A DNA stretch of 39,584 nucleotides from Tannerellaceae bacterium. Its GTDB lineage: Bacteria; Bacteroidota; Bacteroidia; Bacteroidales; Tannerellaceae. A program made the translations under genes and the position numbers. Location of the stretch: NCBI GenBank assembly GCA_031270665.1, contig JAISXD010000028.1, forward strand, positions 1 to 39,584, in the 5' to 3' direction. Shown here in pieces: positions 15,622-24,119 of the stretch (position 1 is its first letter; each line of letters opens with the position of its first letter). The notes beneath the pieces are model-generated. The model ran no database searches and had not been told where the DNA came from. It worked only from the letters and a program-made list of their open reading frames with translations.

Positions 15622-18387
15622 ATGAAACTATTCTTGATAGATGCCTATGCTTTAATATACAGATCGTATTATGCTTTTATTAAAAATCCGAGAATTAACT
15701 CCAAGGGGACGAATACATCCGCCATTTTCGGATTTGTCAATAGCCTGGAAGATGTACTGAAAAGAGAGAATCCCAGCCATATGGCTGTTGGCTTCGACCC
15801 TGCCGGCCCCACTTTCCGGCACGAAGTGTACGAACAGTATAAAGCGCAACGCGAAGAAACGCCGGAAGTCATACGCGAATCTGTTCCGATTATCAAAAAT
15901 ATAATTGAGGCTTATAACATTCCTATTATTGAAGTTCCCCGGTATGAGGCGGATGATGTAATTGCCACCGTTGCCAAACAAGCTGAAAAGGAAGGGTTCC
16001 AGGTATATATGATGACGCCGGACAAAGACTATGGGCAGTTGGTTTCGAACCATATCTTTATTTATCGCCCTAAATACGGTGGTGGGTATGAAACCATGGG
16101 GGTAAAAGAGGTATTGGAGAAATTCTCTATCCAATCTATTGATCAGGTAAAAGACCTACTTGGATTGATGGGAGACAGTTCAGATAATATTCCGGGTTGC
16201 CCGGGAGTAGGAGAAAAAACAGCCGTTAAATTGCTGGAAGAATTTAATACGATTGAAAACTTACTCGAAAATACAGCTAAATTAAAAGGGGCCTTGCAAA
16301 AGAAGATTATTGAAAATGCGGAACAAATTCGCTTTTCAAAATTCCTGGCAACCATCATAACAGATGTCCCGGTAACCTTCGATGCAAGAAAATGTATCCT
16401 TGAAAAACCGGACGAAAAGAGGCTTGCTGAAATTTACACCGCATTAGAGTTTCGGACATTTTTTACCAAATTAAGAGAAGACGAAAAGAAACCGGTACAA
16501 AATACCCCTACACAAGGCCTGCTCTTTGCCGAATTTGCGCCCGAAAGCACAGTTGCTCTAAAAAATTCGAGTCTCGCGGACTTAAACTCAACCTCTCATA
16601 CATACTTTATTGCTGATACAGAGGAAGAAATAACCCAATTAAGCGCCTTTTTATCTGAACAGAAAAAATTTGCTTTTGACACAGAAACAGACGGAATCGA
16701 CCCCTTATCGGCCAATTTAGTAGGCATGTCATTTGCCGTAAAAGAGAACGAAGCCTGGTACACTCCTGTTCCGATAGATAAAAATGAAGCTGCAAAAATA
16801 GTGTCACTCCTCTCCTACCCTTTACAAAATACGGAAATTCAAAAAATCGGACAAAACATTAAGTTCGATATGCTTGTCCTACGCAAATACGGCGTAAAAG
16901 TTGCAGGGCCTCTCTTTGATACGATGATTGCCCATTATTTATTAAATCCCGAACTAAGGCATGGAATGGATTATCTGGCCGAAACGTATTTAAAGTACAA
17001 AACCATACATATAGAAGAACTAATTGGCCCCAAAGGAAAACATCAGCACTCCATGCGCCATGTCCCGATAAACAAAATAGCCGAATATGCTGCTGAAGAC
17101 GCCGACGTAACACTCAAACTTAAAAACTATTTTGAACCCGAACTAAAAAAACAAGGTATCGAGCCGCTCTTCTACAACATAGAAATGCCATTAATATTCG
17201 TCCTGGCAGAAATGGAAGAAGCGGGCGTTACATTAGATACGGAAGCGCTTAAACAATCTTCCGAAGTATTAACAAAAGAATTGATCCGGTTAGAGAAAGA
17301 AATACATAAATTGGCAGGCATTGAATTTAATATCAATTCAGCCAAACAGGTAGGAGAAATACTCTTTGAAAAACTCAACATAGAAGAGAAAGTCAAAAAA
17401 ACAAAAACCGGTAGTTACAGCACAAGCGAAGACATTCTTGAAAAGCTACGCACTAAACACCCGATTGTAGGCAAACTATTGGAATATAGAGGTGTGAAGA
17501 AATTACTCAGTACCTATATTGATGCACTGCCAAAATTGATAAACCCGAATACAGGCAAAGTACATACCTCTTTCAACCAAACAGTTACGGCAACCGGGCG
17601 ATTGAGTTCCACCAATCCCAACCTTCAAAACATTCCCATCCGTGATGATATGGGGCGAGAGATTCGTAAAGCGTTTATCCCCGAAAATGAAGATTGCCTA
17701 TTCTTCTCGGCAGACTATTCCCAAATAGAGTTACGTATTATGGCGCATTTAAGCGGAGACGAACATATGATTTCCGCCTTCCGGAGTGGCGAAGACATCC
17801 ATGCTGCCACAGCCGCCAAAATATATGGAGTCAGCTTGAACGATGTAAGCAAAGACATGCGCCGAAAAGCCAAAACAGCCAATTTCGGTATCATATACGG
17901 TATTTCAGTATTCGGACTGTCCGAACGCTTGAATATACCTCGCGCAGAATCTAAAGAACTGATTGAAGGATATTTCCGTACTTATCCAAGTGTTCGGGAT
18001 TATATGGATAAAAGCATCAAAGAAGCCAAAGAAAAGGGATTTGTAGAGACCCTGTTCAAACGAAAAAGGTTCCTCCCCGACATCAACTCAAACAACGCCA
18101 TCGTAAGAGGTTATGCCGAACGAAATGCCATCAATGCTCCCATACAGGGCAGCGCCGCCGACATCATCAAAGTAGCCATGGTAAATATTTATAATCGATT
18201 TGAAAAAGAACAACTTAAAAGCAAAATGATCCTCCAGGTACACGACGAATTAAACTTTAACGTATGGAAAGATGAACTTGATACAGTAAAGAAAATAGTA
18301 CTGGAAGAAATGGAAAACGTCATCAAGTTACAAGTCTCCCTAATCGCCGATTATGGCGAAGGTAACAACTGGCTGGAAGCGCATTGA
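15622..18387 (+). CDS. polA: DNA polymerase I
   Basis: Repair and Okazaki-fragment-processing polymerase, 921 residues, all three domains present. N-terminal 5'-nuclease (about 1-290) with the aspartate-rich YEADDVIATVA and GDSSDNIPGCPGVGEKTA. 3'-5' exonuclease (about 330-520) with all acidic residues visible: DTET near 353, QNIKFDML, and YAAEDAD, so proofreading should be active. Polymerase domain with motif A DYSQIELR near 697, motif B RRKAKTANFGIIYG near 744-757 and motif C VHDE near 873. The O-helix carries Phe, as in E. coli. A parS-like site follows 6 bases after the stop. Confidence 0.97.
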   Translation: MKLFLIDAYALIYRSYYAFIKNPRINSKGTNTSAIFGFVNSLEDVLKRENPSHMAVGFDPAGPTFRHEVYEQYKAQREETPEVIRESVPIIKNIIEAYNIPIIEVPRYEADDVIATVAKQAEKEGFQVYMMTPDKDYGQLVSNHIFIYRPKYGGGYETMGVKEVLEKFSIQSIDQVKDLLGLMGDSSDNIPGCPGVGEKTAVKLLEEFNTIENLLENTAKLKGALQKKIIENAEQIRFSKFLATIITDVPVTFDARKCILEKPDEKRLAEIYTALEFRTFFTKLREDEKKPVQNTPTQGLLFAEFAPESTVALKNSSLADLNSTSHTYFIADTEEEITQLSAFLSEQKKFAFDTETDGIDPLSANLVGMSFAVKENEAWYTPVPIDKNEAAKIVSLLSYPLQNTEIQKIGQNIKFDMLVLRKYGVKVAGPLFDTMIAHYLLNPELRHGMDYLAETYLKYKTIHIEELIGPKGKHQHSMRHVPINKIAEYAAEDADVTLKLKNYFEPELKKQGIEPLFYNIEMPLIFVLAEMEEAGVTLDTEALKQSSEVLTKELIRLEKEIHKLAGIEFNINSAKQVGEILFEKLNIEEKVKKTKTGSYSTSEDILEKLRTKHPIVGKLLEYRGVKKLLSTYIDALPKLINPNTGKVHTSFNQTVTATGRLSSTNPNLQNIPIRDDMGREIRKAFIPENEDCLFFSADYSQIELRIMAHLSGDEHMISAFRSGEDIHAATAAKIYGVSLNDVSKDMRRKAKTANFGIIYGISVFGLSERLNIPRAESKELIEGYFRTYPSVRDYMDKSIKEAKEKGFVETLFKRKRFLPDINSNNAIVRGYAERNAINAPIQGSAADIIKVAMVNIYNRFEKEQLKSKMILQVHDELNFNVWKDELDTVKKIVLEEMENVIKLQVSLIADYGEGNNWLEAH

Positions 18388-18393
18388 TTTCTA

Positions 18394-18409
18394 TGTTTCA
18401 TGTGAAACA
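18394..18409 (+). other. parS-like ParB binding site
   Basis: TGTTTCATGTGAAACA matches the parS consensus TGTTNCACGTGAAACA at all but one central position (T for C). It is intergenic, 6 bases after polA and about 7.4 kb from the other parS-like site. Confidence 0.65.
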
Positions 18410-18439
18410 AATCTATTCGGTTTGTCTTAAATAAATAAC

Positions 18440-18447
18440 TATCTTTG
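18440..18447 (+). promoter_or_regulatory. Putative ychF promoter (-7 box)
   Basis: TATCTTTG matches TAnnTTTG; TTTG at 18421-18424 may be the -33 box, with 15 bases between, slightly shorter than usual. It is 41 bases before the ychF ATG. Confidence 0.5.
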
Positions 18448-18488
18448 TATCTGAATAAGTTATAATAATCAATAAAACAACGAAATAA

Positions 18489-19592
18489 ATGGCATTACAA
18501 TGTGGTATCGTAGGCCTTCCGAATGTAGGAAAATCTACTCTTTTTAATTGTTTATCAAACGCAAAAGCGCAATCAGCCAATTTCCCTTTCTGTACAATAG
18601 AACCTAATGTAGGTGTAATCACAGTTCCCGACGAACGTTTAAATAAACTGGCAGAACTGGCGCATCCGGAAAAGATAGTTCCTACGACAGTAGAAATAGT
18701 AGATATTGCCGGACTCGTAAAAGGAGCCAGCAAAGGGGAAGGATTAGGGAATAAATTTCTGGCCAACATCCGCGAAACAGACGCTATCCTTCATATACTC
18801 CGCTGTTTTGACGACGATAATATCACACACGTAGACGGTAGTGTTAATCCTGTCCGGGATAAAGAAATCATTGATGCGGAACTACAGATAAAAGACCTTG
18901 AAACAATAGACAGCCGCCTTGCCAAAGTACAAAAACAAGCGCAGACCGGAGGCGACAAACAAGCGAAACTGGCATATGACGTACTTGTTAGATTCAAAGA
19001 AGCATTAGAACAGGGAAAAAGCGCCCGTACAGTAACATTCGATACAAAAGACGAACAAAAAAGCGCCCGTGAATTATACTTGCTTACCAATAAGCCGGTT
19101 ATGTATATCTGCAATGTAGACGAGGCAAGCGCCGTATCGGGAAATAAATATGTAGATGCCATCCGCGAAGCCGTAAAAGAAGAAAACGCAAAAATACTGA
19201 TCGTAGCCGCCAAGATAGAAAGCGAAATCGCAGAGTTTGAAACCTATGACGAACGGCAGATGTTTCTTGCCGAGATAGGTTTGGAAGAATCAGGCGTAAA
19301 CCGCCTGATTAAGTTGGCTTACAAACTACTCAACTTAGAGACATTCCTCACTGCCGGCCCACAGGAAGTACGTGCCTGGACCTACCTAAAAGGCAGCAAA
19401 GCCCCTCAATGCGCCGGCGTTATCCATACCGACTTTGAGAAAGGCTTTATTCGCGCCGAAGTAATCAAATACGAAGACTTCATCAAATACGGCTCCGAAG
19501 CCGCCGTAAAAGAAGCCGGCAAAATGAGCGTAGAAGGCAAAGAATACATCGTACAGGACGGCGACATCATGCACTTCCGCTTCAATGTATAA
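18489..19592 (+). CDS. ychF: Redox-regulated ATPase/GTPase YchF (OLA1 family)
   Basis: Ribosome-associated P-loop NTPase of the Obg/OLA1 family that prefers ATP over GTP. Seen: Walker A GLPNVGKST at residues 9-17, switch region NFPFCTIEPNVGV, DIAGLVKGASKGEGLGN (G3), a coiled-coil insertion (about 130-190) and a C-terminal TGS domain from about 280 (LETFLTAGPQEVRAWT ... VQDGDIMHFRFNV). The 367-residue length is exact for the family. It stands as its own transcription unit after polA. Confidence 0.96.
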   Translation: MALQCGIVGLPNVGKSTLFNCLSNAKAQSANFPFCTIEPNVGVITVPDERLNKLAELAHPEKIVPTTVEIVDIAGLVKGASKGEGLGNKFLANIRETDAILHILRCFDDDNITHVDGSVNPVRDKEIIDAELQIKDLETIDSRLAKVQKQAQTGGDKQAKLAYDVLVRFKEALEQGKSARTVTFDTKDEQKSARELYLLTNKPVMYICNVDEASAVSGNKYVDAIREAVKEENAKILIVAAKIESEIAEFETYDERQMFLAEIGLEESGVNRLIKLAYKLLNLETFLTAGPQEVRAWTYLKGSKAPQCAGVIHTDFEKGFIRAEVIKYEDFIKYGSEAAVKEAGKMSVEGKEYIVQDGDIMHFRFNV

Positions 19593-19651
19593 AAAGACTT
19601 GAACCATCGATACTAAATATCCTCATAATGATATGAAAAATAACAAATTAT

Positions 19652-20566
19652 ATGAAACGTATTCTTAATTCAGCCTTATGCCTGCTTTTCGGATTTGTTT
19701 TTTTGCAGGCGCAAAATACTCCGGTAACCAGTGTTCTGAAGATAATAGACATCACTACCGGTAAAACGGACATCCTGAAAGAATTTCCCTACCTGATTGA
19801 AGCGCCCAACTGGACAACAGACGGGCAATGGCTAATTTACAACAGTAAAGGGAAACTGTATAAATTATCCCCTGCTTCGCCGGGCGAACCGGTTGAAATC
19901 AATACGGGATACGCTACCCATTGCAACAACGACCATGTACTGTCAGCCGACGGCAAACAAATAGCCATCAGTCACGGAACAAAAGAAGACGGACAGTCAC
20001 GCGTTTATACCTTGCCGATTGAAGGAGGCGCTCCAAGGCTTATCACCCCATTAGCACCCAGTTACCTGCACGGTTGGAGTCCCGATGGAAAAGAATTGGC
20101 CTACTGCGCCGAGAGGAATGATAATTTTGACGTCTACGTAATCCCGGTCGAAGGGGAAGAAGAAAAACGCCTCACCACCGCCGAAGGGTTAGACGACGGC
20201 CCCGAATATTCTCCCTGCGGAAAATACATCTGGTTCAATTCCACACGCAGCGGCCTGATGCAAGTCTGGCGAATGAAAGCCGACGGCAGCGAACAAATCC
20301 AAATAACAAAGGACGAAACCCGCAATTCATGGTTCCCCCATGTATCACCCGACGGAGAATTAGTAGCTTACATCGCCTATAAAAAAGGTGATGTAGAACC
20401 CCACTCCCACCCTGCCAACAAAAACGTAGAGTTACTCCTCATCCCATCCAAAGGCGGCGAAGCCAAAATCCTCGCCACCCTGTTCGGCGGACAAGGAACC
20501 ATCAATGTAAACTCATGGGCTCCAGACAGCAAACACTTCGCTTTCGTTAGCTATCAAATAAAATAA
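19652..20566 (+). CDS. TolB-like six-bladed beta-propeller protein, exported
   Basis: A signal peptide (MKRILNSALCLLFGFVFLQAQ) is followed by about six WD40-like PD40 repeats. Recognisable blade cores are WTTDGQWLIY, LSADGKQIAIS, WSPDGKELAYC, YSPCGKYIWFN, VSPDGELVAYI and WAPDSKHFAFV. It resembles the propeller part of TolB and of prolyl oligopeptidase-related proteins but has no catalytic hydrolase domain, so a binding or scaffolding role in the periplasm is likely. Length 304 covers just one propeller. It follows ychF by 59 bases but shares no obvious function with it. Codon use is richer in GCC and GGC than the 7-14 kb block. Confidence 0.8.
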   Translation: MKRILNSALCLLFGFVFLQAQNTPVTSVLKIIDITTGKTDILKEFPYLIEAPNWTTDGQWLIYNSKGKLYKLSPASPGEPVEINTGYATHCNNDHVLSADGKQIAISHGTKEDGQSRVYTLPIEGGAPRLITPLAPSYLHGWSPDGKELAYCAERNDNFDVYVIPVEGEEEKRLTTAEGLDDGPEYSPCGKYIWFNSTRSGLMQVWRMKADGSEQIQITKDETRNSWFPHVSPDGELVAYIAYKKGDVEPHSHPANKNVELLLIPSKGGEAKILATLFGGQGTINVNSWAPDSKHFAFVSYQIK

Positions 20567-20596
20567 AAAACCCTCAACTTTTCATTATTATTGTTT

Positions 20597-20708
20597 ATCA
20601 CTATTGACCAACTAAAATATTGAAAAAAAAGGGGAGTACTTCCTTTTGGTATCATTACGAGATTGTAATTTTATTTCAGTCAAAAAAAATTAGTTGATCA
20701 ATAGCGAT
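20597..20708. repeat. Imperfect inverted repeat pair upstream of the broken protease
   Basis: Bases 20597-20615 and 20690-20708 are inverse copies matching at 17 of 19 positions (core ttgaccaacta against tagttgatcaa), with 74 AT-rich bases between. It could be the stem of a long transcript hairpin after the propeller gene or the ends of a tiny non-coding element. No target-site duplication was recognised. Confidence 0.45.
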
Positions 20709-20747
20709 TATAATTTTCTTTATAGAGCCATATTATTTCAATAATAA

Positions 20748-21589
20748 GTCTATCTTTACCGCTGGCTCGACAGGATCGATGGATGGATCTATGGTGTTGT
20801 CAATGGATATGTTAAGATGGAACCGCAAATTCAAACCAAAGGAGAAAACCCTTGGGAAAACCCGTTTGGCGCCGAAGGATATCGCCGTTTAAAAACAAGT
20901 TGGAGGCAAGTACAACCATACAATAATTATTGTCCTTCCATAGGAATTAAAGGTGGCGCCGATGAGCGGTTTGGAGGAAAAGCCCCGGTAGGATGTGTAG
21001 TTGTGGCAATGGGCCAGATAATGGCATACTATTCATGGCCGACACAAGGGTCTTATATCAGGAATCATGGATTCAGCGGCAAAACCAATATACTGTCTGC
21101 CTACTTAACTGGAGCCAGATGACGTCCGCATTCAGTGCGAGAAACCTTTCTAACGTAGGCAAAAATCTGCTGGCCGAAACAGGTTATAAAACTCGTATGA
21201 TCTATAATTCAAGTCGTTCCGGTACTTCTTCAGAAAATGCTCTCGAGGTATTCAAATATATGGGTTACAAAAACAGCATTCAGTGTTTAAACGGTTCAAT
21301 TCCTCCTACTATTGTTAAGGATAACATTCGCCGTAATCTTCTGGTATATGTAGGAGGAATCACTGAAAATAGGGGACACGCATTTATTATTAATGGGTAT
21401 ACATCTTATAGTAAATCACCTGTCCGCCATGTATATTATGTAACAGCGGCAAAACAGTATGAAAATCAGGATGGTTGGTATCGATATGTTGAGAATGTGT
21501 TTGAATATGAATATGAGCATACATTTATTTACAATATTGAGCCTGATTATAGCAAAAAAGGGAAAATAAACAACTACTGGAGAATATAA
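20748..21589 (+). pseudogene. C10-family (streptopain-like) cysteine protease, truncated and frameshifted
   Basis: The reading frame opens right after a stop at 20745 and lacks a signal peptide and the Spi-type propeptide that normally precede this protease. It enters near the end of the pro-region (LDRIDGWIYGVVNGYVK), then shows the mature N-terminus with SWRQVQPYNNYCP and the catalytic cysteine in APVGCVVVAMGQIM. Near 21108 the frame is lost: one extra base in the AA run of 'cttaactgg' would restore the expected YLNWSQM motif and join to the second half, which carries the catalytic His (RGHAFIINGYTS) and ends at 21589. Both catalytic residues survive but in different frames. C10 proteases are secreted in Bacteroidales. 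A sequencing error could explain the frameshift but not the missing 5' part. Confidence 0.85.
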
Positions 21590-21596
21590 AAAGTAA

Positions 21597-21622
21597 AAAA
21601 GGAAGTAAAATAACTCCCTTTT
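21597..21622. terminator. Weak hairpin between convergent genes
   Basis: aaaaggaagt (21597-21606) pairs with actccctttt (21613-21622) with one mismatch and a 6-base loop. It lies between the protease remnant and the lipoprotein gene, whose 3' ends face each other, and has A/T runs on both sides. Confidence 0.45.
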
Positions 21623-21635
21623 CTTATTCATGTCA

Positions 21636-22133
21636 TTAAATCATCGGTATAAAACCATTCGGAGTATAAAGGAACCGAATCCTGGTAGAATAATAACACC
21701 AAATAGTAAATTCTTCACTAAGATATACCCCACCGTCTTCTTCATATTTTTCAGCCAACGAAGAACAAAGAGCATCAAATAGTTCAGCGCTAACATTTTC
21801 TTCGAATATCACGCTTAAACTATATAATATATTATTTTGAAAACCATATTGAACCACATATTCCAAACCATTCTTGTTATCCTTATAAACTAATGAATGG
21901 TAAGTCTCTAAATAGTAAGTCTCATAATGAACTACATGCTCAAAATTTTTCAGGGTTTCCGCTTCTAGTATTTCTTCCACACTGCAACCATACATTATAA
22001 GCGGTTCATTAAATAGAAGATCTACTATAGCATCGGGAAAATCGGGTTCTTCTTCAAAAACATCATCATTACCCTCTGAACAACAGATCAAAAACACAGA
22101 AAGCAATGCCGGTAATAACAATACCTTTTTCAT
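21636..22133 (-). CDS. Small lipoprotein of unknown function
   Basis: 165 residues with a lipoprotein signal (MKKVLLLPALLSVFLICC, lipidated Cys17 or 18) followed by SEGNDDVFEEE, an acidic stretch like the surface-export signal of Bacteroidetes lipoproteins. The mature part has FNEPLIMYGCSVEEIL and YGFQNNILYSLSVIF; it has the feel of a mixed alpha/beta repeat family of Bacteroides lipoproteins but I cannot name it. It converges with the broken C10 protease. Inhibitors are often encoded beside C10 proteases, which gives a weak hint only. It is divergent from the DUF4252 module; 175 bases with a 15-base palindrome separate them. Confidence 0.7.
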   Translation of the reverse strand: MKKVLLLPALLSVFLICCSEGNDDVFEEEPDFPDAIVDLLFNEPLIMYGCSVEEILEAETLKNFEHVVHYETYYLETYHSLVYKDNKNGLEYVVQYGFQNNILYSLSVIFEENVSAELFDALCSSLAEKYEEDGGVYLSEEFTIWCYYSTRIRFLYTPNGFIPMI

Positions 22134-22195
22134 AAATTATAATTTGAACGCGAAAAGATAAGAAAAGTTTAATCCGGGTAAATGTTTTTCCAATT

Positions 22196-22210
22196 ATTTT
22201 GTAACAAAAT
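22196..22210. repeat. 15-bp palindrome in a divergent promoter region
   Basis: attttgtaacaaaat reads the same on both strands apart from its central base. It lies 62 bases upstream of the lipoprotein start and 98 bases before the DUF4252 start, a suitable place for an operator. An (AT)n run at about 22282-22296 sits nearer the DUF4252 gene. Confidence 0.4.
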
Positions 22211-22308
22211 CCAAACATCGCCCGTCTTGATATAAAAGCCCTGTATGAGCACGCAGTGATGGATATAGGAAAAAGTAACAACATATATATATATATAAAT
22301 TACGAGAT

Positions 22309-22755
22309 ATGATAAAGAAAATAATCGGCATGGCACTAATCGCTTTCATCTGCCAGGCGGGATATGGGCAGAAGAATGTAAACCAGGTATTCAAGGAGTT
22401 TTCAGGCCATGCAAGCACCAATAAAGTAAGTATCGGACGCTTTATGATGAAGATTGCCGGTATGTTTGAAGACACCATGGGAATAGAGAATATAGACATT
22501 CTGAATTTCAACAATTGCGACAATGATACGAAAGAACGTTTTTCGGAAGCAATTAAGAGCTTGAAAGACCCGTTGTTTGAAACCATGATCAATTCAAATG
22601 AAAACGGTGAACGCGTTAAAGTAATGCTTCGCATCAAAGACGAGATTATTCACGAATTAGTAGTGCTTACTTCAGGAAATGACCCCACGATGATTCGTAT
22701 CAAAGGGAAAATAAAGAAGTCGGACATTGAAAAAATTGTAAACGAGCATAACTAA
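22309..22755 (+). CDS. DUF4252 exported protein
   Basis: 148 residues with a signal peptide (MIKKIIGMALIAFICQAGYGQ), then a DUF4252-type domain. It shares its plan with the protein at 23642: an N-terminal VFKEF/FDKY segment, a central MM-containing helix (GRFMMKIAGMF), an 'I..L...N' strand (IENIDILNFNN), and a closing ELVVLTSGNDPTMIRIKGKIKKSDIEKIV. The biochemical role of DUF4252 is unknown; members are often encoded beside ECF sigma factors in Bacteroidetes. The sigma gene starts on the last base of this stop codon (TAATG), so translation is coupled. It is the first gene of the four-gene module. Confidence 0.82.
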   Translation: MIKKIIGMALIAFICQAGYGQKNVNQVFKEFSGHASTNKVSIGRFMMKIAGMFEDTMGIENIDILNFNNCDNDTKERFSEAIKSLKDPLFETMINSNENGERVKVMLRIKDEIIHELVVLTSGNDPTMIRIKGKIKKSDIEKIVNEHN

Positions 22756-23264
22756 TGGACGCTGAAAGCTTCAAACGGCAATTTCTCCCCTGCCATCCCC
22801 GCCTCTACCGGATTGCGTATGCACTCGCCGGAAACAGTCAGGACGCCGAAGATATCCTTCAGGATGCTTATTGCAAACTGTGGAACAAACGGGAAGAATT
22901 AGCTCACATAAATAATACGGAAGCTTTCTGTATCACAGTGGTAAAGAATTTATGCTTTGATTTGCTCCGTTCGCCCAGAAAGAACATACAGGAAGAGGGA
23001 TTCGAAAACCTGCCGCTTTCTACCGACATTTCGCCGGAAACGGAAGTAATTGAGCAAGATGAATCGAAACAGATACAACGATTAATAGACAAACTTCCCG
23101 AAAAGCAGCGGCAGGTAATCCGCCTGCGTGCCATAAACAATTGCTCACTGGAAGAAATTGAAGAGATAACCGGCCTGAGCGCCGGAAACGTACGCGTGCT
23201 TCTTTCGAGGGCGCGGAAAATAGTAAAAGAACAATATCTAAAAGTAACAAGTTATGAACGATGA
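22755..23264 (+). CDS. ECF-type RNA polymerase sigma factor
   Basis: Sigma-70 family, extracytoplasmic-function type, 169 residues. Region 2 runs about 10-75 with YRIAYALAGNSQDAEDILQDAYCKLW for core binding and -10 recognition; region 4 runs about 112-165 with LPEKQRQVIRLRAINNCSLE and the helix-turn-helix LEEIEEITGLSAGNVRVLLSRARK. There is no extra domain. It overlaps the upstream DUF4252 gene by 1 base and the downstream membrane-protein gene by 11 bases, so the partner at 23254 is the likely anti-sigma. It differs clearly from the second sigma factor at 24207 and lacks a FecR neighbour of its own. Confidence 0.92.
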   Translation: MDAESFKRQFLPCHPRLYRIAYALAGNSQDAEDILQDAYCKLWNKREELAHINNTEAFCITVVKNLCFDLLRSPRKNIQEEGFENLPLSTDISPETEVIEQDESKQIQRLIDKLPEKQRQVIRLRAINNCSLEEIEEITGLSAGNVRVLLSRARKIVKEQYLKVTSYER

Positions 23265-23637
23265 AGAAGTAGACCGTTTGATTGATGAATCGTTAGAGAT
23301 ACCCATCCCCGAGGGATTATCAGCACGACTGGAAGCGCATATCGATGCGTTGGCGGCTAATGAAAAGAAACGGAAAACACGCCGGTTTATGTACCGGACA
23401 ACCGCCGCCATCGCCATCGTTCTGCTATGTATAGGTATTTTCCTGGAAATAGGAAAACAACCCCCTACCCCATCCATGACCGATACTTTCTCCGACCCCG
23501 AAGAGGCAGCCATCGCAGCCGGACAGGCCTTAACCTTGATGTCCGCCCAACTGAATAAGGGAATCGGAAAAATAGAAAATGCCGGACAGGAAATAGAAAA
23601 AGTAAACCAACTATTAGATAAACATTTAAATAATTAA
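23254..23637 (+). CDS. Small single-pass membrane protein, probable anti-sigma factor
   Basis: 127 residues: an acidic cytoplasmic N-terminus (about 1-45; MNDEEVDRLIDESLEIPIP), one transmembrane segment (TTAAIAIVLLCIGIFLEIG, about 49-67) and an outer segment with DTFSDPEEAAIAAGQALTLM and a helical tail. No zinc-binding anti-sigma motif is seen. The 11-bp overlap with the sigma gene and the topology fit an anti-sigma that holds the sigma factor at the membrane; this is inference from context. The DPEEA...ALTLMSAQLNKG segment recalls similar proteins beside DUF4252 genes in other Bacteroidetes. The second DUF4252 gene begins 4 bases after it. Confidence 0.75.
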   Translation: MNDEEVDRLIDESLEIPIPEGLSARLEAHIDALAANEKKRKTRRFMYRTTAAIAIVLLCIGIFLEIGKQPPTPSMTDTFSDPEEAAIAAGQALTLMSAQLNKGIGKIENAGQEIEKVNQLLDKHLNN

Positions 23638-23641
23638 CAAA

Positions 23642-24103
23642 ATGAAGACAAAACATATTCTTATCGTACTATGCCTCTTTTGCATAACCTTAGCCTTTGC
23701 GCAGGACAAATTATTCGACAAATATGCCGAAATGGAGAATGTTACCTCTGTCTATATCTCAAAAGCGATGTTCCAAATGATGCCGGTCATTGAAAATGTA
23801 GGTCTCAACCTGATGAACATGAAAGGAAAAATAGAATCCCTGCAATTAATAAATAGCGAACGGGTTGACCAGATACCTCAGATGCGGAAAGAGTTCACCC
23901 AACTTATCAGCAAACAGCACCAGGAACTCATACGGGTAAGAGACGGCAAAACACGCGCCACCTTCTACGCAGATATAGAAGGTGAACAGGTAAAAAACCT
24001 CCTGATGCTGGCCGATACAGACAGCAGTTTCACCGTTATCCGGTTATTAGGTAACTTTACCTTGCAAGACATTCAAGACATCACGAAAGATATCAACAAA
24101 TAA
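23642..24103 (+). CDS. DUF4252 exported protein (second copy)
   Basis: 153 residues: signal peptide MKTKHILIVLCLFCITLAFAQ, then a DUF4252-type domain with VTSVYISKAMFQMMP, a central IESLQLIN strand, and a final NLLMLADTDSSFTVIRLLGNF followed by LQDIQDITKDINK. It is homologous in plan to the protein at 22309 but well diverged, so not a recent duplicate. It closes the four-gene module; a 14-bp-stem hairpin follows 16 bases after the stop. Location is periplasmic or outer-membrane-associated by signal peptide; function unknown. A fossil copy of its last codons occurs at 36904-36939. Confidence 0.82.
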   Translation: MKTKHILIVLCLFCITLAFAQDKLFDKYAEMENVTSVYISKAMFQMMPVIENVGLNLMNMKGKIESLQLINSERVDQIPQMRKEFTQLISKQHQELIRVRDGKTRATFYADIEGEQVKNLLMLADTDSSFTVIRLLGNFTLQDIQDITKDINK

Positions 24104-24119
24104 ATCGGCCGGGCACCAT

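Noticed and set aside
20993..21589. Independent gene starting at 20993
   Set aside because: Its first 40 codons are out of frame with the conserved protease sequence; only the part after about 21108 is homologous, so it is the second half of a frameshifted gene.
22282..22296. (AT)n run as a phase-variable promoter
   Set aside because: Only about seven repeats and not placed between recognisable promoter boxes, so there is no support for switching.
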